From Dehalococcoidia bacterium (GTDB taxonomy: Bacteria; Chloroflexota; Dehalococcoidia; SZUA-161; SpSt-899): DNA of 14,502 bases. Position numbers and translations under genes: made by a program. The stretch spans positions 1 through 14,502 of the forward strand of contig JALPXT010000027.1 in NCBI GenBank assembly GCA_023271485.1. Reading direction: 5' to 3'. Numbering within the stretch: position 1 is the stretch's first letter; every line of letters starts with the position of its first letter. Below the pieces are notes generated by a model. It saw only the letters and a program-made list of their open reading frames with translations, searched no databases and was not told where the DNA came from. Positions 1 to 6,558 of the stretch are shown here, one piece after another.

Positions 1-141
1 CGACTCAAAAAGAGGATATTAGAGGTGTCAAAAGACAATGAATTGCTTGCCATCATCGAACTACAGACAGAGGAGATCAAAACGGCATTGACAGGATTGA
101 AAAACAAAGGTGTCTGGTCTGGACAGGGGAGACAGCGGTAA
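1..141 (+). CDS. C-terminal end of an unrecognised protein (partial)
   Basis: An open frame enters from the left edge and runs 46 codons to a TAA at 139-141. The other two forward frames hit stops within about 40 bases, so this is the only forward frame that can be coding. The visible tail is charged and probably helical (for example EVSKDNELLAIIELQTEEIK) and ends in a basic Gly/Arg/Gln-rich stretch. I see no family motif and cannot name it. The promoter of the next gene overlaps its last codons. The N-terminal part lies outside the window. Confidence 0.45.
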   Translation, partial: RLKKRILEVSKDNELLAIIELQTEEIKTALTGLKNKGVWSGQGRQR

Positions 142-149
142 GGTATAAT
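120..149 (+). promoter_or_regulatory. Sigma70-like promoter for the GYD-domain gene
   Basis: A TGGACA -35 box (120-125), an 18-nt spacer and a perfect TATAAT -10 box (144-149) lie 70 nt upstream of the ATG at 220. Transcription would start near 156. The -35 box lies within the 3' end of the preceding frame, so the GYD gene probably has its own transcript. Confidence 0.6.
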
Positions 150-219
150 AGATGCTCGGGCCAGGGGGCAATGCGGGTTGCAGGAAGCGGAAAAAATTTC
201 GACCACGAGGAGGTAACGA

Positions 220-507
220 ATGCCTGTCTATGTTATGTTCACCACCCTCACCGATGAGGGGCGGAAAACCATCAAAGATAAGCCAGAGAGGGTCAAGGAG
301 GTCAACAAGGAAGTAGAGGATATGGGAGTCAAAATACTGTGTCAGTATGCCCTGCTGGGGCAGTATGACTTCATCAATATCCTGGAGGCTCCCAGTAATG
401 AAGCTGTTGCCAAGGTCGCAATGGAACTGGGTGCCAGAGGAACGCTTCAAACCATGACGCTGTCAGCGATGTCTCTGGACGATTTTATCGGTAGCCTGAA
501 AAAGTAG
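220..507 (+). CDS. GYD-domain protein
   Basis: A small soluble protein of 95 residues that matches the GYD domain family (compact alpha/beta ferredoxin-like fold) along its whole length. It shows the opening MPVYVMFTTLTDEGRKTI, the central GQYDFINILEAP in which GQYD is the family's GYD motif, and the ending on LSAMSLDDFIGSL. The family's biochemical role is not established, so no reaction is proposed. The start is fixed by a strong GAGGAGGT Shine-Dalgarno at 207-214, 5 nt before the ATG. No signal peptide or membrane segment is visible. It has its own promoter and is followed by a 250-nt gap and a separate alaS promoter, so it is probably monocistronic. Confidence 0.85.
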   Translation: MPVYVMFTTLTDEGRKTIKDKPERVKEVNKEVEDMGVKILCQYALLGQYDFINILEAPSNEAVAKVAMELGARGTLQTMTLSAMSLDDFIGSLKK

Positions 508-668
508 CTGTGTTATTCCTAGTCCTCTTGTCTCCCGTGCCCCCTGCCCCAGACGAGGTGGAACCCAGAAATACTCCCGGAAGTCTTGGTGGGAATCCGT
601 CTGTCGGTTGTCAGCTTTCAGGTAAACAACACACCAGGTCTTCACTCCATTCCCCCTACACACTTCGT
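508..668. other. Non-coding gap after the GYD gene
   Basis: I see no credible gene here. An imperfect hairpin (CCTC-TT-GTCT at 524-533 with AGACGAGG at 551-558) encloses a pyrimidine-rich loop and could help end the GYD transcript, but no T-tract follows. The rest of the stretch holds nothing I can name. Confidence 0.4.
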
Positions 669-697
669 TTGACATAGGCTTTGATTCGGCCTAAAAT
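669..697 (+). promoter_or_regulatory. Consensus sigma70 promoter for alaS
   Basis: A perfect TTGACA (669-674), a 17-nt spacer and TAAAAT (692-697). The expected start is near 704, giving a leader of about 54 nt before the alaS ATG at 758. This is one of the two best promoters in the window and may drive the whole alaS-to-aroC run. Confidence 0.75.
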
Positions 698-709
698 CAA
701 TGTAGGGCC

Positions 710-735
710 TGTCCCTGCGAACTTGTCCCTGCGAA
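710..735 (+). repeat. 14-bp tandem repeat in the alaS leader
   Basis: The 12-mer TGTCCCTGCGAA occurs at 710-721 and 724-735 with two bases between, so the period is 14. It lies in the predicted 5' leader of alaS, between the promoter and the Shine-Dalgarno. The second copy can form CCT-GCGA-AGG with a GNRA-type loop. Function is unknown and it may be simple slippage. Confidence 0.6.
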
Positions 736-757
736 GGTGGGGAAGCAGGGAAGACTT

Positions 758-3397
758 ATGAACAGCAACGAGATCCGAGACGCTTTCTTAAGATTCTTTG
801 CGGAAAAGGGGCATACGGTGTCGCCGAGTTCCTCGCTGGTGCCACACGGCGACCCGACACTGCTGCTGACCAGCGCGGGCGTGGTGCAATTCATGCCCTA
901 TTTTATGGGGGAGGCCACCCCACCCAGTCCCCGCCTGGTATCCTGCCAGAAGTGCTTCCGTGCCACGGACGTTGATTCCGTCGGAGACGCCGGGCACCTC
1001 ACTTTCTTCGAGATGCTGGGCAACTTCAGCGTGGGCGACTACTTCAAGAAAGAGGCCATCGCCTGGGCATGGGAATTTGTCACCGAACGCTTGCACCTGC
1101 CAGAGGAGCGTCTGTGGATAACCATCTTCCTTGACGATGATGAGGCTTTCGACCACTGGCTCGATATTGGTGTGCCAAGAGAGCGGATTGTTCGCTGCGG
1201 CGAGGAGGATAATTTCTGGGGACCCCCTGGAGACAGCGGCCCCTGCGGGCCGTGCAGTGAAATCCTCTATGACTTCGGTGAAGAGTCAGACTGTGGCAAA
1301 CCGGAATGCGGTCCTGCCTGCAACTGCGGTCGCTTCTCCGAGATCTGGAATCTGGTCTTCACCCAGTACTATCAGGATGAACGGGGGAATCGCACTCCGC
1401 TGCCACGGACAAACATCGATACCGGCATGGGGCTGGAGCGCACCGCAGCCATAATGCAGGGCAAGAGCTCCGTTTACGAGACCGATCTGTTTATGCCCCT
1501 TATAGAACGCATCTCCGTGATGACCGGGTACAGATACGACGAAAGTGAGACCATCAAGAGGGCGATGAGGGTCGTTGCCGAGCACGGGCGGGCGGTTGCC
1601 TTTCTGATCGCCGATGGGGTGATCCCATCTAATGACGGCCGGGGGTATGTGCTGCGGCGGGTACTGCGGCGAGCTGCCCTTTTTGGCAAGAAGCTGGGGC
1701 TCGATGAGCCTTTCCTTAGCGAGATAGCAAAAGTAGCCATCGAACAGATGCGAGGCATCTATCCCGAACTTGCCACCAGCAGGGACTACATTATCAGTAT
1801 GATTGACCTGGAGGAAAGCAAGTTCGATCAAACCTTGAATACCGGGATGGGATTGCTGGACGAAATCATGGCGCGGGCCAGAGAAAACGGCCTGTCAATG
1901 GTTCCCGGCGAGCAGGTCTTCAGGTTGTACGATACTTACGGCTTTCCCAAGGAGATCACCGCCGAAATCGCTGCCGAGAATGGCCTGTCGATAGACCTGG
2001 AAGGGTTTGAGAAAGAGATGGAGCGCCAGCGAGAGAGGGCGCGGGCGGCACACAGATTCGGAGGGGATACGGGCCAAAGTGAAGAATCAGCAGTCGTCGT
2101 GCGCTATCCACCGGTTCACTTTGTGGGTTACGATAAACTCAGTCATGAGGCGAGAATAGCAGTGCTCCTGGCAGGTGGGAAGCAAGTGAACACTGCCTCT
2201 CGGGGGCAAGAGGTCGAGGTAACTCTGTACGAAACCCCCTTCTATGGTGAGATGGGGGGGCAGGTAGGCGACACTGGCGAGGTCAAAGGGCCACAGGGCA
2301 AGGTTGTGATTACCAGCGCTATAAGGCAAGCCGACGATCTGGTGGTGCATCTGGGCAGGGTAGAAGAAGGAACAGTCAGCGTTGGTGATTCGGTAGAGGC
2401 GAAGGTCGATTTTGAGCGTCGCCTCGACATCGCTCGCAACCACACCGCCACCCACCTCCTCCAGGCGGCGCTGCGCCAGGTGCTGGGGGATCAGGTTCGC
2501 CAGGCGGGCTCGCTGGTTGCCCCGAATTACTTCAGGTTCGATTTCACGCATCTAATCGCCCTGAGTAAAGGGGAGTTGACCGAGATCCAGCACATCGTGA
2601 ATGAGAACATCCGCCGGAATCTCCCGGTCTTCAGCCGGGTCGCACCTTACAGTCAGGCGATGGCAGAGGGTGCATTGGCCTTCTTTGGGGAAAAATACGG
2701 GGACAAGGTTCGGATGGTGGAGATCAAAAACCCCGATTCTTCGGCAACGGTGAGTGCTGAGCTCTGCGGCGGCACCCACGTGCGAAGCACCGGAGAGATT
2801 GGATTCTTCAATATCACCAGTGAGAGGAGCATTGGCTCGGGAATGCGGCGGATTGAGGCAGTCACCGGGAGGGCCGCGGAAGCCCTCATCGCCGAGCGCC
2901 TGGCTGCGCTGGAGGCGGTCGCAGGCCAGCTCGAAACGAGTCCCTCAGAGGTTGGGGGGAAGCTGGCGGCGCTTATCGCCGAGTTCAACGCCGAGCGCAA
3001 GCGAGCCAGAGGGTTGGAGAGCCGTCTTCTGCGTGAGACGGCCGAATCCCTTCTTCGTGAGGTGAAGCAGATAGACGGCGTCAACGTTCTGGCAGCCAGG
3101 GTCTCGGCCTCAAACATGGAGCTGCTGCGCCAGATGGGGGATTGGCTCAAGGATAAGCTCGGCAGCGCCGTGATTGTGTTGGGGATTGTTCAGGACGGCA
3201 ATCCCAGATTCTTAGCTATGGTTACCCCCGACCTGGTAGCCAGGGGAATCCATGCCGGAGATATCGTGAAACAAGTGGCCCAGGTGACCGGGGGAGGTGG
3301 TGGGGGCAAGGCTGACATCGGTCAGGCCGGCGGCAAGGACAAGAGCAAGATAGATGAGGCTCTGAGATTGGTTCCTGAGTTGGTGAGAAAGGGATAG
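758..3397 (+). CDS. alaS: Alanine--tRNA ligase
   Basis: Charges tRNA-Ala with alanine in the cytoplasm. The protein has 879 residues, the usual AlaS length. It shows the class II catalytic core near the N-terminus (FRATDVDSVGDAGHLTFFEM, then NTDTGMGLER-type NIDTGMGLER), a cysteine-rich CGPACNCGRF insert, the editing domain with zinc ligands H562 and H566 (HTATH) and C670 and H674 (CGGTH), and the C-terminal DHHA1 region with the GGGGGGKADIGQAGG glycine patch. I chose the ATG at 758 because MNSNEIRDAFLRFF is the normal AlaS start and AGGGAAG at 747-753 is a fitting Shine-Dalgarno; a GTG at 737 would add seven unusual residues. It is the first gene after a consensus promoter. Confidence 0.97.
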   Translation: MNSNEIRDAFLRFFAEKGHTVSPSSSLVPHGDPTLLLTSAGVVQFMPYFMGEATPPSPRLVSCQKCFRATDVDSVGDAGHLTFFEMLGNFSVGDYFKKEAIAWAWEFVTERLHLPEERLWITIFLDDDEAFDHWLDIGVPRERIVRCGEEDNFWGPPGDSGPCGPCSEILYDFGEESDCGKPECGPACNCGRFSEIWNLVFTQYYQDERGNRTPLPRTNIDTGMGLERTAAIMQGKSSVYETDLFMPLIERISVMTGYRYDESETIKRAMRVVAEHGRAVAFLIADGVIPSNDGRGYVLRRVLRRAALFGKKLGLDEPFLSEIAKVAIEQMRGIYPELATSRDYIISMIDLEESKFDQTLNTGMGLLDEIMARARENGLSMVPGEQVFRLYDTYGFPKEITAEIAAENGLSIDLEGFEKEMERQRERARAAHRFGGDTGQSEESAVVVRYPPVHFVGYDKLSHEARIAVLLAGGKQVNTASRGQEVEVTLYETPFYGEMGGQVGDTGEVKGPQGKVVITSAIRQADDLVVHLGRVEEGTVSVGDSVEAKVDFERRLDIARNHTATHLLQAALRQVLGDQVRQAGSLVAPNYFRFDFTHLIALSKGELTEIQHIVNENIRRNLPVFSRVAPYSQAMAEGALAFFGEKYGDKVRMVEIKNPDSSATVSAELCGGTHVRSTGEIGFFNITSERSIGSGMRRIEAVTGRAAEALIAERLAALEAVAGQLETSPSEVGGKLAALIAEFNAERKRARGLESRLLRETAESLLREVKQIDGVNVLAARVSASNMELLRQMGDWLKDKLGSAVIVLGIVQDGNPRFLAMVTPDLVARGIHAGDIVKQVAQVTGGGGGGKADIGQAGGKDKSKIDEALRLVPELVRKG

Positions 3398-3442
3398 TGT
3401 AATAAGCATTTACTCGGTCAATGAAGTCCAAGGGGGCATACG

Positions 3443-3655
3443 ATGAATTTAAGGATTACCTCAGATCCCAATGTTTGTGGTGGGGAACCATGCATCAAGG
3501 GTACCCGTATCCCCGTGCGTGTAATCCTCAGCCACCTGGCGGCTGGCGAAGATTATGACACGGTATTGAAGAACTTCCCCCGACTTGAGCATGAGGATAT
3601 CTTGGCATGTATCGAATATGCAGCGTATCTATCTACTGAGAAGGTAGCCTCGTAA
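3443..3655 (+). CDS. DUF433-family antitoxin
   Basis: A 70-residue protein with the complete DUF433 pattern: the SDPNVCGGEPCIKGTRIPV segment at residues 7-25, LAAGEDYD, then an HEDILACIEYAAY helix. In other genomes DUF433 proteins are paired with PIN-like DUF5615 toxins and act as the antitoxin, probably binding DNA through their helix-turn-helix-like fold. The Shine-Dalgarno is AGGGGG at 3431-3436, 6 nt before the ATG. The stop codon TAA at 3653-3655 abuts the next ATG directly, so the two proteins are made from one message. The pair is visibly more AT-rich than alaS, which fits acquisition as a unit. It starts only 45 nt after alaS and could be read through from it. Confidence 0.85.
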   Translation: MNLRITSDPNVCGGEPCIKGTRIPVRVILSHLAAGEDYDTVLKNFPRLEHEDILACIEYAAYLSTEKVAS

Positions 3656-4006
3656 ATGAAAATCGTGGTAGATGAGAATGTCAGCTATGGGCTTGCGGAA
3701 AGATTGCGAAAAGAAGGGCATGAAGTTATCTCCATCTCTGAACTACCCGATAGGGGAGTGCTAGATGAGGATATTTATGCCTTCATATTGCGGGAGCAGT
3801 CAGTTCTTATCACCAGAGATTACCATTTCACTAATCCCGTTCGCTTCCCAGCGGAGAAAACGAAGGGAATCATCTATATCCGCCATGGCAATCTGAAATC
3901 TGAAGAGGAAATCGCCATGGTGGAAAACTTCCTTCATGACCACGATTTGGAGGTATTCCAGCAGAAATTGGTTACTCTCTATAGAGATAGCATAAGGATT
4001 CGCTAA
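3656..4006 (+). CDS. DUF5615 PIN-like toxin
   Basis: A 116-residue protein of the DUF5615/Mut7-C-like PIN group, expected to be a metal-dependent ribonuclease held in check by the DUF433 partner. Visible acidic positions fit a PIN active site: D6 and E7 in KIVVDENVS, D37 to D39 in LDEDI, and D55 in VLITRDYHF. The GIIYIR strand near residue 71 is also typical. It begins at the base after the antitoxin stop with no spacer and no clear Shine-Dalgarno, so translation is probably coupled, which would keep toxin at or below antitoxin level. G+C is low (26 of 60 bases in 3721-3780). The nuclease activity is inferred from the family. Confidence 0.82.
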   Translation: MKIVVDENVSYGLAERLRKEGHEVISISELPDRGVLDEDIYAFILREQSVLITRDYHFTNPVRFPAEKTKGIIYIRHGNLKSEEEIAMVENFLHDHDLEVFQQKLVTLYRDSIRIR

Positions 4007-4015
4007 AGGTGAGGC

Positions 4016-4465
4016 ATGCGTATTCTTAGCCTTGATGTTGGTGATAAGCGAATCGGCGTGGCCATGAGCGACCCGATGGAGATTCTGGCAAGTGCCTTAA
4101 CGGTTGTCGAAAGAAAAGGCGACGGCACTGATCTTGAGTCCATACTCGATATGGTAAAGGAGAACGAGGTGGGCTGCATCGTCGTTGGACTGCCTCGCTC
4201 GATGGACGGCAGCATCGGGAAACAGGCAGCGAAGACGAACGCCTTCGTGGAGGAACTCTCTGAGTTGACTGATGTACCGATAAAGATGTGGGACGAGAGA
4301 CTCTCCACAGTAATCGCTGAAAGACTGCTAAAAGATGCCGGGAGAGATCGCCGCCAGATGAAAAAGAGAAGGGATGCCGCCGCTGCCGCTGTCATATTGC
4401 AATGGTATCTCGATAGCATTCGCACCGAAATTGCCTGGACGACCGACGAAAGTCTCCCATCATGA
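4016..4465 (+). CDS. ruvX: RuvX/YqgF pre-16S rRNA nuclease (putative Holliday junction resolvase)
   Basis: A 149-residue RNase H-fold nuclease, the normal size for YqgF. The family is needed for 5' maturation of 16S rRNA and was originally predicted to resolve Holliday junctions. Visible motifs are LSLDVGDKRIGVAMSDP with catalytic D7, VVGLPRSMDGS at 57-66, MWDERLST with E94, and RRDAAAAAVIL with D120, so all expected acidic residues are present. A GGTGAGG Shine-Dalgarno sits just upstream of the ATG. Its stop overlaps the aroE start by four bases (ATGA at 4462-4465), which indicates translational coupling. In relatives I would expect it directly after alaS; here the TA pair intervenes. Confidence 0.93.
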   Translation: MRILSLDVGDKRIGVAMSDPMEILASALTVVERKGDGTDLESILDMVKENEVGCIVVGLPRSMDGSIGKQAAKTNAFVEELSELTDVPIKMWDERLSTVIAERLLKDAGRDRRQMKKRRDAAAAAVILQWYLDSIRTEIAWTTDESLPS

Positions 4466-5313
4466 AACAGACGGTTGGGCTAATAGGTTACCCTGTGGGA
4501 CATTCGATCTCGCCGGCATTTCAACAAGCGGCTTTCGACCATCTGGGACTCGATATTCGCTACGAACTCTGGGAGACTGGGCCTGATAATCTTGGCGAGG
4601 TGGTGCAGAATATCCGCTCTCCCCAAAACCTGGGCGCGAATGTCACCGTACCCTACAAGGAGCAGGTGCTCTCTCTCCTGGACGGGATCGATGAGATCGC
4701 CTCAGACATCGGAGCGGTGAACACTATCGCCAAGCGAGATATCGGCCTGATGGGATATAATACCGATGCCGGTGGTTTCTTGAGAGCACTGGAGGAGCAA
4801 GGCAGGTTCGACCCCAAAGGTAGGAGGGTGACCATGCTCGGCGCCGGTGGTGTGGCAAGGGCGATTGGCTTTGTTCTGGTGAGAGCCGGCGTTGAATCAC
4901 TGACTCTCTTTGACATTGACATCGAACGAGCGGAGAGACTGGCCGCAGACCTTGTAGGGGCTGACCTCTGTGCCAGCCCTATCACGGTTCTAAGCTCCAA
5001 TAAAGGCGACTTCGAAGAGGCGGTCTTCTCCGCCGATCTGCTCGTGAACTGCACTCCTGTAGGAATGAAGCACAGCGCTGCTGAAGGGCAATCGCCCCTG
5101 GCCAAAGAGCTTATATCGCCCAGGTCTGTGGTCTACGATGTGGTGTATAATCCGATCAGGACTCCTTTGCTTGAAATCGCGGAGGAGGTGGGGGCGCGTA
5201 CCCTTGGCGGGCTTTCGATGCTGGTCTATCAGGGGGCGGCGGCTTTTGAACTCTGGACTGGACGGAGGGCGCCGGTGGATATAATGTTGGAGCGGGCAAG
5301 GGGCGCCCTGTAG
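4462..5313 (+). CDS. aroE: Shikimate dehydrogenase (NADP)
   Basis: Reduces 3-dehydroshikimate to shikimate with NADPH, the fourth step of the shikimate pathway, in the cytoplasm. Length is 283 residues, typical for AroE. The shikimate-binding segment GYPVGHSISPAF carries S15 and S17. NVTVPYKE supplies catalytic K66, N87 is in GAVNT, and YNTDAGGF gives D102. The Rossmann nucleotide loop is GAGGVARA (127-134), followed by NCTPVGM, VYDVVYNP and the closing GGLSMLVYQGAAAFELWTG. It overlaps ruvX by four bases and precedes the channel gene by 12 nt. The second shikimate gene of the window, aroC, lies just beyond the channel. Confidence 0.96.
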   Translation: MKQTVGLIGYPVGHSISPAFQQAAFDHLGLDIRYELWETGPDNLGEVVQNIRSPQNLGANVTVPYKEQVLSLLDGIDEIASDIGAVNTIAKRDIGLMGYNTDAGGFLRALEEQGRFDPKGRRVTMLGAGGVARAIGFVLVRAGVESLTLFDIDIERAERLAADLVGADLCASPITVLSSNKGDFEEAVFSADLLVNCTPVGMKHSAAEGQSPLAKELISPRSVVYDVVYNPIRTPLLEIAEEVGARTLGGLSMLVYQGAAAFELWTGRRAPVDIMLERARGAL

Positions 5314-5325
5314 AGATGCCTCTCC

Positions 5326-6555
5326 ATGACTGAGATAATCATGAATCTGGACTGGGATTGGTTTCTGGCACAGGGCATCTGGATCGTGGCAACCATTGCC
5401 GTAGCGGCTCTGGTCTACGGGGCATTGCGGCGATGGGCCCCGAGATGGATCACCGCGCTGATCACCAGGATCACGCCGGCGGAAGAGAATTGGACCAGGG
5501 CGTCCCGCATCCTGAACCAGGTTGTCCTGTGGGCCGGGACCGTGGTGATTGTTGGCGCTATGGTGCTGGTGATCTTGCCGCGCCTTGGAGTGGATATCGC
5601 CTGGGCCACCGATGCTCTCAAGGATGCCGGCGTTGCCGTCTTACTTTGGTTGCGTGGCCGCGGGGTTCGGGTTGCAGTTATCCTGGCGTTGGCATTCGCC
5701 GTTCAGCAGATCGTGAGGGGGATGATCCCAAAGATCGTCCATCGAAGCGTCTTCAGAAAGGGGAAGGAGCGATTTGCCGAGGAGGTAGAGCAAAGGGCAG
5801 AGACACTGAGCAATTTCCTGGTGGGCGCGGCGGTGGTAGCCATCTGGTCCGTAACGGTCTTCATGATCCTGCCCGAATTTGGCATACAGATTGGCCCGCT
5901 TCTTGCCGGCGCGGGCATCATTGGTATCGCCATCGGCTTTGGCGCTCAGGGACTGATCCGGGACATCTTAAGTGGCCTTTTCATCATCATTGAGGATCAA
6001 TATTCCAAAGGAGACTGGGTGCAGATCGCCGGCATAGTCGGTGAGGTAGAGTATCTGGGTTTGAGAATAACGAGACTGAGGGACCTTGACGGCACCTCCC
6101 ACGTCATCCCCAACGGTGAAGTTAAGATCGCCAGTAACCTCACCAAGGATTGGGCCCGGGTGAATATGATTATCTCAGTAGGCTACGGTGAGGATCTGGA
6201 CCGTGTCAGCGAGGTCATAAACAGGGTTAGCCGGGAGATGACAGCGGAAACGTACTGGAAAGGGCTTATCATGGAAACCCCCGAGGTTCTCCGGGTGGAC
6301 AATCTTGGAGATTCCGGGATCGATATTAAGATACTGGGCAAAACCAGGGCATTGAGGCAGTGGGAGGTGATGGGGGAGCTGCGAAAGAGGATCAAGAAGA
6401 CCTTTGATGAGGAGGGAATCGAGATTCCCTGGCCGCACATCAAGCTGTATTTCGGGGAGAGTCCGGCGACTGATGTGCTCTCCAAGCTGGAGGCTCAACT
6501 ATCCTCCGGGTCAAAGAGAAAGAGAACAGGGGGGTCGAACCCCAAGCGGGGTTGA
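5326..6555 (+). CDS. MscS-family mechanosensitive channel with extra N-terminal membrane repeat
   Basis: A 409-residue inner-membrane channel expected to open under membrane tension and release solutes on hypo-osmotic shock. Predicted membrane segments are near residues 17-35, 66-86, 114-133, 163-185 and 188-222. The last is the pore helix region, rich in Gly and Ala (GPLLAGAGIIGIAIGFGAQG), followed by the beta domain (IIEDQYSKGDWVQI, then HVIPNGEVKIASNLTK) and the alpha/beta C-terminal domain ending near residue 380, with a basic tail. It has more membrane segments than the three of E. coli MscS. The first two pairs look like an internal duplication around ILPRLGVDI (83-91) and ILPEFGIQI (181-189). 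The start at 5326 lacks a good Shine-Dalgarno; the ATG at 5341 (residue 6) is an alternative. Confidence 0.9.
   Translation: MTEIIMNLDWDWFLAQGIWIVATIAVAALVYGALRRWAPRWITALITRITPAEENWTRASRILNQVVLWAGTVVIVGAMVLVILPRLGVDIAWATDALKDAGVAVLLWLRGRGVRVAVILALAFAVQQIVRGMIPKIVHRSVFRKGKERFAEEVEQRAETLSNFLVGAAVVAIWSVTVFMILPEFGIQIGPLLAGAGIIGIAIGFGAQGLIRDILSGLFIIIEDQYSKGDWVQIAGIVGEVEYLGLRITRLRDLDGTSHVIPNGEVKIASNLTKDWARVNMIISVGYGEDLDRVSEVINRVSREMTAETYWKGLIMETPEVLRVDNLGDSGIDIKILGKTRALRQWEVMGELRKRIKKTFDEEGIEIPWPHIKLYFGESPATDVLSKLEAQLSSGSKRKRTGGSNPKRG
6531..6553 (+). promoter_or_regulatory. Two mutually exclusive hairpins at the mscS/aroC junction
   Basis: GGGGT-CGA-ACCCC (6531-6543) and AACCCC-AAGC-GGGGTT (6538-6553) share the ACCCC strand, so only one can form at a time. 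The second would pair the GGGG that lies just upstream of the aroC ATG (6559), the place where its ribosome binding site must be. Ribosomes finishing mscS would melt both. Regulation is inferred; the pairing is directly readable. Confidence 0.4.
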
Positions 6556-6558
6556 AAG

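Noticed and set aside
555..565. AGGTGGAACCC resembling the T-box antitermination sequence upstream of alaS
   Set aside because: The match is partial, the base after TGG is A whereas a tRNA-Ala reader should have T, and the consensus alaS promoter lies downstream of it, so it would not be in the alaS leader.
463..675. Possible 70-residue minus-strand protein in the gap before alaS
   Set aside because: No recognisable pattern, no clear ribosome site, and it overlaps the end of the GYD gene and the alaS promoter.
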